A stretch of DNA of 64,000 nucleotides, from contig JBGVTE010000126.1 of NCBI GenBank assembly GCA_041862375.1, positions 1 to 64,000 of the forward strand. The letters run 5' to 3'. Below the pieces are notes generated by a model, which made no database searches, was not told where the DNA came from, and saw only the letters and a list, made by a program, of their open reading frames with translations. Source of the DNA: WVZL01 sp041862375. GTDB lineage: Bacteria > Acidobacteriota > Aminicenantia > Aminicenantales > Aminicenantaceae. Positions 16,167 through 25,071 of this stretch are shown piece after piece; position 1 is the stretch's first letter, and each line of letters starts with the position of its first letter. The position numbers and the translations under genes were made by a program.

Positions 16167-17632
16167 GCAATAATAATAAAAGAATAACCATAGATCCAAT
16201 AACTCGTTTGGAAGGTCACGGAAAAATCGAGATTTTCCTGGATGATAAGGGAGATGTGGAACGAGCCTTTCTCCAAATCCCTGAATTGCGCGGATTTGAG
16301 CAGTTTGCTGTGGGAAGGCCTGCTGAGGAAATGCCGCGAATAACTCCCCGAATTTGCGGAGTCTGCCCTACCGCTCACCATATGGCATCAACAAAGTGCC
16401 TGGATGATCTATTTCACATTGAGCCAACTCCGGCAGCAAGAAAAATAAGAGATTTAATCTACAATGCTTTCTACACCGAAGATCATACATTGCATTTCTT
16501 TTTCCTTGGTGGGCCTGATTTTGTGGTCGGCCCTCAGGCTCCTGCAGCAGAGAGGAACATACTCGGTGTTTTAGGAAAAGTGGGCCTGGAAATAGGTGGG
16601 AAAGTAATAAGACTGCGAAGAGAATGCAGGGAGATCCTCAATTATCTCTGTGGAAAAGTTATCCATCCTGTCTGCGGCCTTCCTGGTGGAGTCTCTAAGG
16701 GCCTTGATGAAGAGCACAGAGTCCAATTTTTGGAGACAGCAAAGTATGCAGTGGAGTTTGCCCAGTTTGCCCTTCAAATTTTTAATGATGTTGTGCTCAA
16801 AAACAAGGAATATGTGGATATTGTTGTTGGTGATGCATATAAAATCGTGACCTACTACATGGGTCAGGTAAACGGAAATAATAAAGTCGATTTTTATGAT
16901 GGAGATATTCGAGTCGTCGATCCCGAAGGAAAAGAGTTTGCTAAATTCAAACCAAGCGAATATCTTGATCACGTAGCTGAGCACGTGGAACCCTGGAGCT
17001 ATATCAAGTTTCCCTTTTTGAAAAAAATAGGCTGGAAAGGCTTTGTTGAAGGAAAAGATAGCAGCATTTACCGAGTCGCTCCATTGGCCCGGCTAAATGC
17101 TTCTGACGGAATGGCTACTCCCCTCGCTCAAGATCATTACGATAAGATGTACGAAACCCTCGGCGGAAAACCTGTCCACAATACCTTAGCTTTCCACTGG
17201 GCACGGCTCATTGAGACTCTTCAGGGCGCAGAAAAAATGGTTCAGCTTCTCGAAGATAAAGACATAACTGACCCAAACATCCGGAATATTCCTACAGAAA
17301 CGCCTGATGAGGGATTTGGCATTGTCGAGGCACCGCGAGGGGTTCTCATTCACCACTATAAAACAGATGAAAAGGGAATAATGACAGAGGCAAACCTCAT
17401 CGTAGCTACAATTCATAATGCCGCAGCAATAAACATGTCTATCGAAAAAGCTGCCAAGGCATTCATCAAGGGCGGGAAAGTTTCAGAAGGACTGCTGAAC
17501 ATGGCTGAAATGGCTTTCAGGCCATACGATCCCTGCCACGCTTGCGGAACTCACGCTCTCCCGGGAGACATGCCTCTCGTCATTAATATTTACGACAAGG
17601 ATAGAGAACTTATCAAGCAGCTCAAAAGATAA
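16163..17632 (+). CDS. mvhA: [NiFe] hydrogenase large subunit, group 3c (MvhA-like)
   Basis: 489-residue catalytic subunit that oxidises or forms H2 at the Ni-Fe centre. The N-terminal motif is RICGVCPTAHH (CxxC near residue 64-67), the C-terminal motif DPCHACGTH near 457-465. Both cysteine pairs are Cys, with no selenocysteine. About 25 residues follow the final His, so the protein carries the C-terminal tail removed by a dedicated protease during maturation; a suitable protease is encoded at 19365. It is the last gene of the run. Confidence 0.96.
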   Translation: MSNNNKRITIDPITRLEGHGKIEIFLDDKGDVERAFLQIPELRGFEQFAVGRPAEEMPRITPRICGVCPTAHHMASTKCLDDLFHIEPTPAARKIRDLIYNAFYTEDHTLHFFFLGGPDFVVGPQAPAAERNILGVLGKVGLEIGGKVIRLRRECREILNYLCGKVIHPVCGLPGGVSKGLDEEHRVQFLETAKYAVEFAQFALQIFNDVVLKNKEYVDIVVGDAYKIVTYYMGQVNGNNKVDFYDGDIRVVDPEGKEFAKFKPSEYLDHVAEHVEPWSYIKFPFLKKIGWKGFVEGKDSSIYRVAPLARLNASDGMATPLAQDHYDKMYETLGGKPVHNTLAFHWARLIETLQGAEKMVQLLEDKDITDPNIRNIPTETPDEGFGIVEAPRGVLIHHYKTDEKGIMTEANLIVATIHNAAAINMSIEKAAKAFIKGGKVSEGLLNMAEMAFRPYDPCHACGTHALPGDMPLVINIYDKDRELIKQLKR

Positions 17633-17653
17633 AAAGCTAAATAATAAGTAACT

Positions 17654-18877
17654 CTACAGCGCTTCCTTCACTAAACCTGAAAGCCGCTCAATCCCTTTAT
17701 CGATCTGTTCTTCACTCGGAAAGGAAAAATTCAACCTCATTGTATTCTTGCCGCTTCTGTCACAATGAAATGCAGAACCCATAACATAGGCAACTTTTTT
17801 ATCAACTGCTTTAGGAAATAATGCTCCTGCGTCTAAATGTTCAGGCAAAGTCACCCATAAGAAAAGCCCGCCTCCAGGATGTGTCCAATCGATTCCCGCC
17901 TCTTTTGGCATGAATTTTTCTAAAGCCTGAAGCATCACATCACGTTTTTTCCTGTAGACACTAATAATTTTTTCAATGTGCGGTTTTAAGAGGCCGCGCC
18001 TGCAAAATTCGTAAATAACGGCCTGATTAAAGGGCGAAGTACACAAATCTGCAGGCTGTTTAGCCATTATAAGTTTATCCATGATGGCCTTGTTTGCAAT
18101 AATCCAACCCAGACGGGTGCCTGGGAATAATATTTTTGAAAACGTATGCAGAGAAAATGCATACCCCTTTTTATCCATTGCTCCTAACATTTGAATAGAT
18201 TTCCCTTCGAATCTTAGTTCACGGTACGGACTGTCTTCCACTACTATTGTCCCATACTGGTAGCACAGCTCTAGAAGTTTTTCCCTGCGTTCCAGAGTCA
18301 TCGTAACTCCGGCAGGATTTTGAAAGTCTGGAACCACATATATAAATTTTATCTTTTCGCCTTTTTTTTCATGCTCTTTTAAGATCTCCTCTACCATATC
18401 AACATTCATGCCTTGCTTATCAACAGGAACACCTATCATGCTTGCTCTATAACTGTTGAATGCCTGCAAGGCTCCAAGATAGGATGGAAGTCCGATAATT
18501 ATCGGATCACCAGGATCAATAAATATTTTGCCTATCAAGTCCAAGGCCTGCTGTGAGCCTGAGACAATTAAAATATTATTATTGCCTATTTCAGCCCCCT
18601 CGTCTTCTTTCATCCATTTCACCAGAAAATCAATCAGTCTGCTGTCCCCTTCAGTTGGCCCGTATTGCATCGCTAGCTCTCCTTCCCGTTCTAAAACTGT
18701 ATTAACCACATCCTTCATCTCTTCTGTTGGAAAAAGGCCTGGGTAAGGCAGCCCGCCTGCGAAAGAAATGACTCCTGGCTGTCTTGTAAGTTTCAGGAGC
18801 TCTCGGATTTCAGAGCGTTTCAAAATTTTTGATGTGGAAGATAGCAATCCGGACAAAACATCTGTTATTCTGCTCAT
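17654..18877 (-). CDS. PLP-dependent aminotransferase, class I (2-aminoadipate/aromatic type)
   Basis: 407-residue fold-type I aminotransferase of the LysN/MocR-like subfamily. The N-terminal substrate-binding motif is ISFAGGLPYPGLFP; the PLP lysine is in TFSKILFPGTRLGW near residue 236; a conserved Arg appears in NTMRLNFSFPSEEQIDKGIERL near the C-terminus. Substrate specificity (2-aminoadipate, aromatic or branched amino acids) cannot be decided. It converges on mvhA and separates the hydrogenase genes from the maturation genes. A good AGGAGG precedes the ATG. Confidence 0.92.
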   Translation of the reverse strand: MSRITDVLSGLLSSTSKILKRSEIRELLKLTRQPGVISFAGGLPYPGLFPTEEMKDVVNTVLEREGELAMQYGPTEGDSRLIDFLVKWMKEDEGAEIGNNNILIVSGSQQALDLIGKIFIDPGDPIIIGLPSYLGALQAFNSYRASMIGVPVDKQGMNVDMVEEILKEHEKKGEKIKFIYVVPDFQNPAGVTMTLERREKLLELCYQYGTIVVEDSPYRELRFEGKSIQMLGAMDKKGYAFSLHTFSKILFPGTRLGWIIANKAIMDKLIMAKQPADLCTSPFNQAVIYEFCRRGLLKPHIEKIISVYRKKRDVMLQALEKFMPKEAGIDWTHPGGGLFLWVTLPEHLDAGALFPKAVDKKVAYVMGSAFHCDRSGKNTMRLNFSFPSEEQIDKGIERLSGLVKEAL

Positions 18878-19364
18878 GTAATCTTTCCTCCTTTTTGGAA
18901 GATATTAACATCTCTCTATATAAGTATAACGATTTTCCCCAACTTTCGTTCGACTATCATCAGCCGGTATTCTCTATCGCTTATAACACAGATAAAATAT
19001 TATGTAAAAAATAAATCAAGTTTATCCTATGATAATTCAGTTTAATAATGGGGAGTTCCATTTTTTGAGATGAAAAATGCGGATGGTTTTCTTACCTTAA
19101 TTAACAGAAAAAATGATTCGTCCCCTGGTTTTATTAGGGTATAATTGGATTTCAAACGTGAAAAATCTCATTTTTCTCAAGTGAAATATTGATACATTAT
19201 TAATTGGTAGATGAAAATTGTCTACTCACATTGATAGAACTTATTCATTCAATTCCAGGTTTCCCTCCTGATGTGAATTTTTCGTTGAACTAATTTTTTT
19301 ATTTATAGTAAAATTCTTTATCAAAAAATATTTTAACAAGTGAGAATTTTTTACCTTTATCCTT
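18878..19364. other. Divergent intergenic region, aminotransferase / hydrogenase maturation genes
   Basis: Nearly 490 AT-rich bases. It holds the promoter described at 19285-19314 and two AT-rich palindromes: CATTTTT-N7-AAAAATG near 19060-19080 and GAAAAAT-CTC-ATTTTTC at 19160-19176. They resemble each other in reverse orientation and could be regulator sites. No credible ORF: the frame at 18829-19014 mostly lies antisense to the aminotransferase start. Confidence 0.5.
19285..19314 (+). promoter_or_regulatory. Candidate promoter of the hydrogenase maturation genes
   Basis: TTGAAC at 19285-19290, 18 bases, TAAAAT at 19309-19314. This gives a leader of about 45 bases before the protease ATG, which lacks a recognisable Shine-Dalgarno. 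Confidence 0.5.
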
Positions 19365-19844
19365 ATGAAAACACTAATTTTAGGCTTGGGTAATGAATTG
19401 TATGGAGATGACGGAGTAGGCCTTCATGTAGTCCGAAGATTGAAGCGCGAACTCAAAGAAAAGAAAAATTCATCACCATTGTTTAAAAATGTAGACCTTG
19501 AGGAATGCTCTCTTTCAGGTCTTTCCCTCTTGGATGTCATCGTAGGTTATGACAGGCTCATAATAATCGATACCATAAAAAAAATGAATCCAGCTACGGG
19601 GAGGGTACACCTCCTAGAAGAAAAAGACCTGAGGCACATTCCTGGGCCTTCCCCTCACTATGTCTCTGTACCTCAAACTTTAAAAATCGGAAAAAAAATG
19701 GGACTTAAAGTCCCATCTAAAATTAGAATTGTGGCTGCGGAGGCAAAAAACTTGTATAATCTTGGCGAAGGCTTATCTGAAGAAATGACAGAAGCACTCC
19801 CGGCTATATTGCAGAAAGTGAAGGAAGTTTTAAAGATCATATGA
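19365..19844 (+). CDS. [NiFe] hydrogenase maturation endopeptidase (HycI/HyaD family)
   Basis: 159-residue protease that removes the C-terminal tail of the hydrogenase large subunit once Ni is inserted. The N-terminal GLGNELYGDDGVGLHVVRRL motif contains the family Ni-sensing acid (Glu/Asp) residues. The other expected segment (IIIDTIKKMNPATGRVHLL near 65-83) is present, and a His follows in PSPHYVSVP. Its most likely substrate is MvhA at 16163-17632. It heads a three-gene group with hypB and hypA. Confidence 0.93.
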   Translation: MKTLILGLGNELYGDDGVGLHVVRRLKRELKEKKNSSPLFKNVDLEECSLSGLSLLDVIVGYDRLIIIDTIKKMNPATGRVHLLEEKDLRHIPGPSPHYVSVPQTLKIGKKMGLKVPSKIRIVAAEAKNLYNLGEGLSEEMTEALPAILQKVKEVLKII

Positions 19845-19878
19845 AACGATAGATATGCCAGACTGGTAAAACTCAAAG

Positions 19879-20550
19879 ATGAAGAAAAAAGAAGTACTAG
19901 TTTTAGAAGAACTTCTCGGTTCAAACAAGAAAATAGCTTCAGAGATCAGAAAAAATCTTGAAGACAAGGGAATCTTGACCATTAATTTTCTTAGTTCCCC
20001 GGGTGCAGGAAAAACAACTCTCTTGGAGCGGATTGGAGAAAAAATAAAACCCGACTACAAAATGGCTGTTATCGAAGGAGATATCGAGACAGAAAGGGAT
20101 GCCGAGAAGCTAAGAGCTAGGGGTATACCTGCCTGGCAAATCATAACAGGTGGAGCCTGTCATCTCGAGGCAAAGATGATAGCCAAAGTCTTTTCTGAAA
20201 TTCCGGCTGATTTAGACTTTCTCTTTATCGAGAATGTGGGCAACCTCGTCTGTCCTGCAAGCTATGATCTCGGAGAAAAGCTGCGCTGTGTACTCCTCTC
20301 CACTCCTGAAGGAGATGACAAGCCCAAAAAATACCCTAAAGCATTTACAACTTCAGACTGTCTGATTATTAGCAAAGCTGATCTTCTCTCCCTTCTACCT
20401 TTTGATCTGGAACAGGTCAAAAAGGAAGCACTGGAAATAAATCCTCGACTTGAGATTTTTATCACATCTGCCCTCAAGGATTCAGGAATCGATGAACTCA
20501 TGTCTTTCTTCCTTTCTCATTTAAATAAAATTCGCAACCAACATGCATGA
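19879..20550 (+). CDS. hypB: Hydrogenase nickel incorporation GTPase HypB
   Basis: 223-residue HypB GTPase that delivers Ni to the large-subunit precursor with HypA. The P-loop is SPGAGKTTLLE near residue 37, switch/metal motifs are EGDIETERDAE near 62 and GGACHLEA near 92 (Cys-His metal site), with VGNLVCP near 120 and the base-recognition SKAD near 165. The N-terminal CxxCGC high-affinity Ni motif and the poly-His tract of some HypBs are missing. It overlaps hypA by eight bases. Confidence 0.95.
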   Translation: MKKKEVLVLEELLGSNKKIASEIRKNLEDKGILTINFLSSPGAGKTTLLERIGEKIKPDYKMAVIEGDIETERDAEKLRARGIPAWQIITGGACHLEAKMIAKVFSEIPADLDFLFIENVGNLVCPASYDLGEKLRCVLLSTPEGDDKPKKYPKAFTTSDCLIISKADLLSLLPFDLEQVKKEALEINPRLEIFITSALKDSGIDELMSFFLSHLNKIRNQHA

Positions 20551-20887
20551 ACTCTCCATAGTGACAAATCTTTTCGAAATCTTAGAAGAAAAAGCAACAG
20601 AACATAAAGCTAAGAAAATTGTTTATGTAAAGCTCAAGGTGGGAAAACTCGCTGGAGTTGTTCCTGAGTTTTTAGAAACAGCCTTTAAATTATACAGAAA
20701 AGATACCATTGCACACAGTGCAACCTTGGAAATGGAAGAAGTTCCTCTCAAAATACAATGCAAAAAATGCAAATCAGAAGTCACAAAGGACGATTTTGTT
20801 TTTATCTGCCCTCGATGCGGCTCTCGAGAATTGAAAACTCTGGCTGGGACTGAACTGCTGCTTGAAAAGCTAGAAATGGAGGTTTAA
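20543..20887 (+). CDS. hypA: Hydrogenase nickel chaperone HypA
   Basis: 114-residue HypA. The Ni-binding N-terminus MHELS is intact (His2), and the zinc site is formed by CKKC near 71-74 and CPRC near 90-93. Length is typical. It ends 14 bases before the stop of the convergent porin gene. hypC, hypD, hypE and hypF are not in this window and must be elsewhere. Confidence 0.95.
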   Translation: MHELSIVTNLFEILEEKATEHKAKKIVYVKLKVGKLAGVVPEFLETAFKLYRKDTIAHSATLEMEEVPLKIQCKKCKSEVTKDDFVFICPRCGSRELKTLAGTELLLEKLEMEV

Positions 20888-20900
20888 ACAATTTTTCTTT

Positions 20901-21881
20901 TTAAAAACCTGCTTGAAACTGCACTAAGATTACATTACCAGAATCTTCCTCCGATTCTCCTTTATGATACTCATAATTGATCTGAAATTTTGTTTTATTT
21001 GAAAAAAACCAATTCATGCCAAAGATAATCACATCAATGCGGTCTTCTCTTGTATCCTTATTTTTATCAAAGGAGTCGTATCTGACAATTGCTTGAATTT
21101 TTTCTGGCATGATAAAGTAGCCACCTTGAAGATACCAACCGTATTTTTCGGTCTGGTCATCCCTTGCAAAAATATATTCTCCCTTTATCGAGAATTCTTG
21201 TTGAACAAAAATTATATCTATTCCGCTTCTATTTCTCTTTACTGCTGGATCTCCAGGATGAAATCCATATCTGCCGTTGTAGTAAGACAGTCCGAAGCTA
21301 AGATTTCTAAAGAGATGAAACACAAATCTTCCTGCGATGTCTTTTCTATCATTATCATCAGTTTTATTTATCCCTGACCCATTAAAAATTCCAACAGTGT
21401 ATTCTATTTCTGATAATCGTCCCTTTATAGCAACTCCAATGTCTCGCCCTTTACTCCCAATATCCCGGCCAGGACATAATTTTTCCACGGTCAGTGAACG
21501 GTTAATTGTATCCAAGGCAGAACTTGATGTAAGATTTTCCAAGCTGAAAGGAACTTTAAATTGGCCGAATGATAGCTTTGCTTGAGACACAAAGTCAATT
21601 CCAACATGAGCATCCAACAAAATAGGACTTTGTGTTACATCGACCTGAAGAGTATAAGTGATATCCTCAAGAAGATCTCCCTTTAATCTAACTCTGGCTC
21701 GTCTTATTCTGAATCCATGAAAACCTTCTTCCTGATAAGTATACCTTACTTGATTGTATCCACTTAATTTCACAGGAGGATCCGATGACGGCGTAACTTC
21801 TTCCCCGCTTTTACCTTCTGCAGAAGTTCCTGCCAGAAAAACTAGGCAAAAAATCAACATAAAAAATTTTTTTCTCCTCAA
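20901..21881 (-). CDS. Phosphate-selective porin O/P-like outer-membrane protein
   Basis: 326-residue beta-barrel protein similar to the OprO/OprP family. It has a signal peptide (residues 1-24), then alternating amphipathic strands, an RIRRARVRLKGDL segment near 62 and SFGQFKVPFSLENLTSS near 107 that are typical of the family, and a C-terminal phenylalanine, as in outer-membrane proteins assembled by BamA. Translation starts at TTG with AAGGAG five bases upstream. Substrate is not predictable; the name does not establish phosphate specificity. Confidence 0.85.
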   Translation of the reverse strand: MRRKKFFMLIFCLVFLAGTSAEGKSGEEVTPSSDPPVKLSGYNQVRYTYQEEGFHGFRIRRARVRLKGDLLEDITYTLQVDVTQSPILLDAHVGIDFVSQAKLSFGQFKVPFSLENLTSSSALDTINRSLTVEKLCPGRDIGSKGRDIGVAIKGRLSEIEYTVGIFNGSGINKTDDNDRKDIAGRFVFHLFRNLSFGLSYYNGRYGFHPGDPAVKRNRSGIDIIFVQQEFSIKGEYIFARDDQTEKYGWYLQGGYFIMPEKIQAIVRYDSFDKNKDTREDRIDVIIFGMNWFFSNKTKFQINYEYHKGESEEDSGNVILVQFQAGF

Positions 21882-22188
21882 TTTATCTCCTTTATTCCCT
21901 CTTATATTATTAATACCTCAGGACTATCCATATCGCTAAAAAACATACTTAGCTCAAAATGTAGTAAAGTAAATATATAAAAAAAATAACTGTTTTCTCA
22001 AGTTTAAAAAAATTTAAGATTAAAATGGCTATTTATTCAATCGGTTTGATCTTGTGAATTTCAACCTATTTCTCTAAAAATGACACAAAGTAAACAAAGA
22101 TAAAAGCTCAAAACAACCGTTTCTCTGTTGACATTCAGTCATGTCAAATGTTAAAAACTCATATATTTTATGGAGGTAAGGAGAGCAA
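21882..22188. other. Divergent intergenic region porin / S9 peptidase
   Basis: About 300 AT-rich bases containing the promoter and dyad at 22128-22157 in front of the peptidase, and the TTG start region of the porin. I see nothing else with clear structure. Confidence 0.5.
22128..22157 (+). promoter_or_regulatory. Promoter with overlapping operator-like dyad
   Basis: TTGACA at 22128-22133 and TAAAAA at 22152-22157 (18-base spacer) form a promoter for the peptidase. The -35 box is the left half of a perfect inverted repeat, TTGACAT-TCAGTC-ATGTCAA (22128-22147), so a dimeric repressor bound there would block RNA polymerase. The ribosome-binding site GGAGGTAAGGAG follows at 22172-22183. Confidence 0.5.
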
Positions 22189-24384
22189 ATGAAAAATAAA
22201 AAAACTCGTTATTTTCTATACGGAACCTTTATTGTATTTTTATTCTTTTTTTTGAATGGCGAAGCCCGCTCTCAAAAAAATCTAAAAAAAATAACGTATG
22301 AACAGGCTTTCAGGAATGCCGAGCCACGTATCATAAAACCAATCTCCATAATCCGCAATTGGATCGATGACGAACATTATCTTTTATCTGAGATGGACGA
22401 GGAAGAACAAGTGACAAAACTATTCAAAGCACACGCAAGAACAGGCAAAAAAACTCTACTTCTTGACTACGAGCAAATCCAGACGGCGCTTCCCAAAGAT
22501 ATGAATGCAACTAAACATGTAATTTCTACTAAAGACCACAGCGGCTTGGTCTACTCCTTCAAGGATGACCTTTACTTTTACTCGGTAAAGATGGAAAAAC
22601 TGAGGCGCTTAACTGCAAGCCCTGGCAAAGAGAGAAATCCTCATCTTTCACCAGACGAAAATTATCTGGCCTATACACGAGATCACAACCTCTATGTCCT
22701 CGATATAAAGAGTGGCTTGGAACACCAGCTTACTTCCGACGGCTCTGAGACTATCTACAACGGCTGGGCTTCCTGGGTGTATTACGAGGAAATTCTGGGA
22801 AGAAGATCACAGCATACAGCTTTTTGGTGGTCTCCGGACAGCCACAGAATAGCTTTTCTCCGCTTTGATGACAGTCCTGTACCCACCTTTCCTCTTTTTA
22901 GAGCAAGAGGGGTTCATGGAGAGCTCGAGATAGAAAGATACCCAAAAGCAGGCGATCCAAATCCTAAGGTAAAACTGGGAATTGCCTCAATCAAAGATGG
23001 CAAAGTGATTTGGGCTGATATAAATGATGAAGCTGACGACTATGTGGCCTGGCCCTTCTGGTTCCCTGACAGCTCTACACTCACCTTCCAGTGGATGAAC
23101 CGTGACCAGACCAATATAAAAATCTACACAGTAGACCTCAAAACAGGCAAGAAAAGAGAAATTTATAACGGGAAACAATCCTCTTGGGTAGAATTCTTTG
23201 AAGACCTCTATTTTTTCAAGGATGGAAGCGGCTTTCTTCTCCGCAGCGATGTCGACGGTTGGAGCCATCTCTATTACTATGACTTGAAAGGAAACCTGAA
23301 GAAAAGATTGACCAAGGGAGAATGGACGGTAACCAGCATTTCTTTAGTAGACGAACAAAAAGAACAAGTCTTCTTCACTGCCAGGAAAGACAAATCAACA
23401 GAAACCCACCTTTTCGGGGTTAAGTTGGACGGCACCGGTTTAAAACGACTAACAAAAGAGCCCGGCTCACACCGTGTTCTCGTCTCGCCTGGAGGAAGCT
23501 ATTTCATCGACTATTTCTCGAACATTTACAAGCCTTCAAGGCAGGACCTCTTCAGCACTGAAGAAACTCTTTTGAGGAACATTGCCAAGAGCCGCACTCC
23601 TCTCATAGAAGAATATGCCCTGGGGAAAGTTGAGCTTTTCTCTATTCCCACAGAAGACGGTTGGCATCTTCCAGCCCGCTGGATTCTCCCTTTTGATTTC
23701 GATGAGAGCAAACAATATCCTGTTTTATTCATAATCTATGGTGGACCTGGGGCAAGCACAGTTTCTAACTCTTTTCCCCGACTCTCCTCGTTCTATATGG
23801 CTCAGGAAGGGATCATCGTCATCAGCGTTGACCACCGTGGTTCGGGTCATTTTGGTAAAAAAGGAGTTTCTCTCATGCACCGCTGTCTCGGAAAATGGGA
23901 AATGCATGACTTTATCGAAGCTGTAAAATGGCTGTATAAAAAGCCATTCATAAACAAGAACAAAATCGGAATAACTGGAGGGAGTTATGGAGGTTATACA
24001 ACGTGTATGGCATTGAGCTATGGCGCGGATTACTTCACTCATGGCTATGCACGTGCTCCTGTTACGGATTGGAGGCTTTACGATACAGTCTATACAGAGC
24101 GATATATGGATAAACCATCTGAAAATAAGGAAGGATATAAATTTGGCTCGGTAATGAATCATGCCGACAAATACAAAGGAGTCCTATTCCTCGCTCACGG
24201 AAGTATGGATGACAATGTTCACATGCAAAACACTATCCAGCTCATCGATAAACTTATGAACCTCGGAAAAAAATTCGAATTTATGCTCTATCCTAACCAG
24301 AGACACGGATTCAGGGAAAAAAAGAGAGGGCATTCTAACCGCCACTATGTTGATTTCTGGTTCAACCATTTTCTCGGCAAGTAA
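22189..24384 (+). CDS. Secreted prolyl oligopeptidase-family (S9B, DPP IV-like) peptidase
   Basis: 731-residue serine peptidase that removes dipeptides (X-Pro type) from peptides outside the cytoplasm. A signal peptide spans residues 1-28. Residues about 50-480 form the beta-propeller (DPPIV N-terminal domain), with the E-E motif region in WVYYEEILGRR near 196. The alpha/beta-hydrolase domain carries the nucleophile in GGSYGGY (Ser599), Asp674 in GSMDDNVH and His706 in NQRHGF. All three catalytic residues are intact, indicating active peptide scavenging. Confidence 0.95.
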   Translation: MKNKKTRYFLYGTFIVFLFFFLNGEARSQKNLKKITYEQAFRNAEPRIIKPISIIRNWIDDEHYLLSEMDEEEQVTKLFKAHARTGKKTLLLDYEQIQTALPKDMNATKHVISTKDHSGLVYSFKDDLYFYSVKMEKLRRLTASPGKERNPHLSPDENYLAYTRDHNLYVLDIKSGLEHQLTSDGSETIYNGWASWVYYEEILGRRSQHTAFWWSPDSHRIAFLRFDDSPVPTFPLFRARGVHGELEIERYPKAGDPNPKVKLGIASIKDGKVIWADINDEADDYVAWPFWFPDSSTLTFQWMNRDQTNIKIYTVDLKTGKKREIYNGKQSSWVEFFEDLYFFKDGSGFLLRSDVDGWSHLYYYDLKGNLKKRLTKGEWTVTSISLVDEQKEQVFFTARKDKSTETHLFGVKLDGTGLKRLTKEPGSHRVLVSPGGSYFIDYFSNIYKPSRQDLFSTEETLLRNIAKSRTPLIEEYALGKVELFSIPTEDGWHLPARWILPFDFDESKQYPVLFIIYGGPGASTVSNSFPRLSSFYMAQEGIIVISVDHRGSGHFGKKGVSLMHRCLGKWEMHDFIEAVKWLYKKPFINKNKIGITGGSYGGYTTCMALSYGADYFTHGYARAPVTDWRLYDTVYTERYMDKPSENKEGYKFGSVMNHADKYKGVLFLAHGSMDDNVHMQNTIQLIDKLMNLGKKFEFMLYPNQRHGFREKKRGHSNRHYVDFWFNHFLGK

Positions 24385-24423
24385 TTCAAAATCGAGGAAG
24401 GCGGAGATTTAAGGAGAAAAACA

Positions 24424-25071
24424 ATGAGCCTCATAGAAATAGCCCTTAAGCTTCTTTTAGCTATAGCATTGGGAGGATTAATCGGTCTTGAAAGAGAGAC
24501 GAGAGAAAAGCCTGCTGGATTCAGAACAAACATCCTCATTTGTGTCGGATCAGCCATGATGATGATCCTTTCCGGACTAATTTTCCAGGGAAAAGAAACC
24601 GAAGGAATCGATCTGACACGAATATCTGCTGGAGTAATAGCCGGAATTGGGTTTATCGGAGCAGGAACAATTATCCAGGCTAGAGGAATCGTTCAGGGAT
24701 TGACAACAGCCGCAACCCTGTGGGTGGTTGCAGGATTAGGATTAGTGATAGGAGCTGGCTTTTATTGGGAAGGGATAATATTCACCTGTCTTGTTATACT
24801 GACCCTGGTCTTTTTCCGCCATATCGAAGAGAAATACTTGAAAAGACAATACTTCAACTACAATCTCAAGACAAAAATTCCTGATGAAATATTATCTAAC
24901 CTCAATAAACTTGCTCTTAACATCGGCATTAAAATAGAGAGCCTTCGAGTGAGAAAAGAAGGCGAGTTTTCCCTTATCAGCTTCGCCTTTTCTTCATCAG
25001 AAGAAAAAGAACAGGAGTTCAACCAAGGTCTTTTTGACCTGAGAGAGATTTTAGAGATAAGAATTGACTGA
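24424..25071 (+). CDS. mgtC: MgtC/SapB-family inner-membrane protein
   Basis: 215-residue protein with four to five transmembrane helices in residues 1-135 and the family motif GGLIGLERETREKPAGFRTN near 16-35, followed by GAGTIIQARGIVQGLTTAATLW near 78. The C-terminal 80 residues form a small soluble domain. MgtC-type proteins influence Mg2+ homeostasis and F-ATPase activity in pathogens; many environmental homologues have unknown roles. SD AAGGAG is present; the end overlaps rdgB. Confidence 0.88.
   Translation: MSLIEIALKLLLAIALGGLIGLERETREKPAGFRTNILICVGSAMMMILSGLIFQGKETEGIDLTRISAGVIAGIGFIGAGTIIQARGIVQGLTTAATLWVVAGLGLVIGAGFYWEGIIFTCLVILTLVFFRHIEEKYLKRQYFNYNLKTKIPDEILSNLNKLALNIGIKIESLRVRKEGEFSLISFAFSSSEEKEQEFNQGLFDLREILEIRID

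Noticed and set aside
16163..17632. Selenocysteine in the [NiFe] large subunit
   Set aside because: All four metal-ligand positions (RICGVC and DPCHAC) are encoded as cysteine and there is no in-frame TGA.
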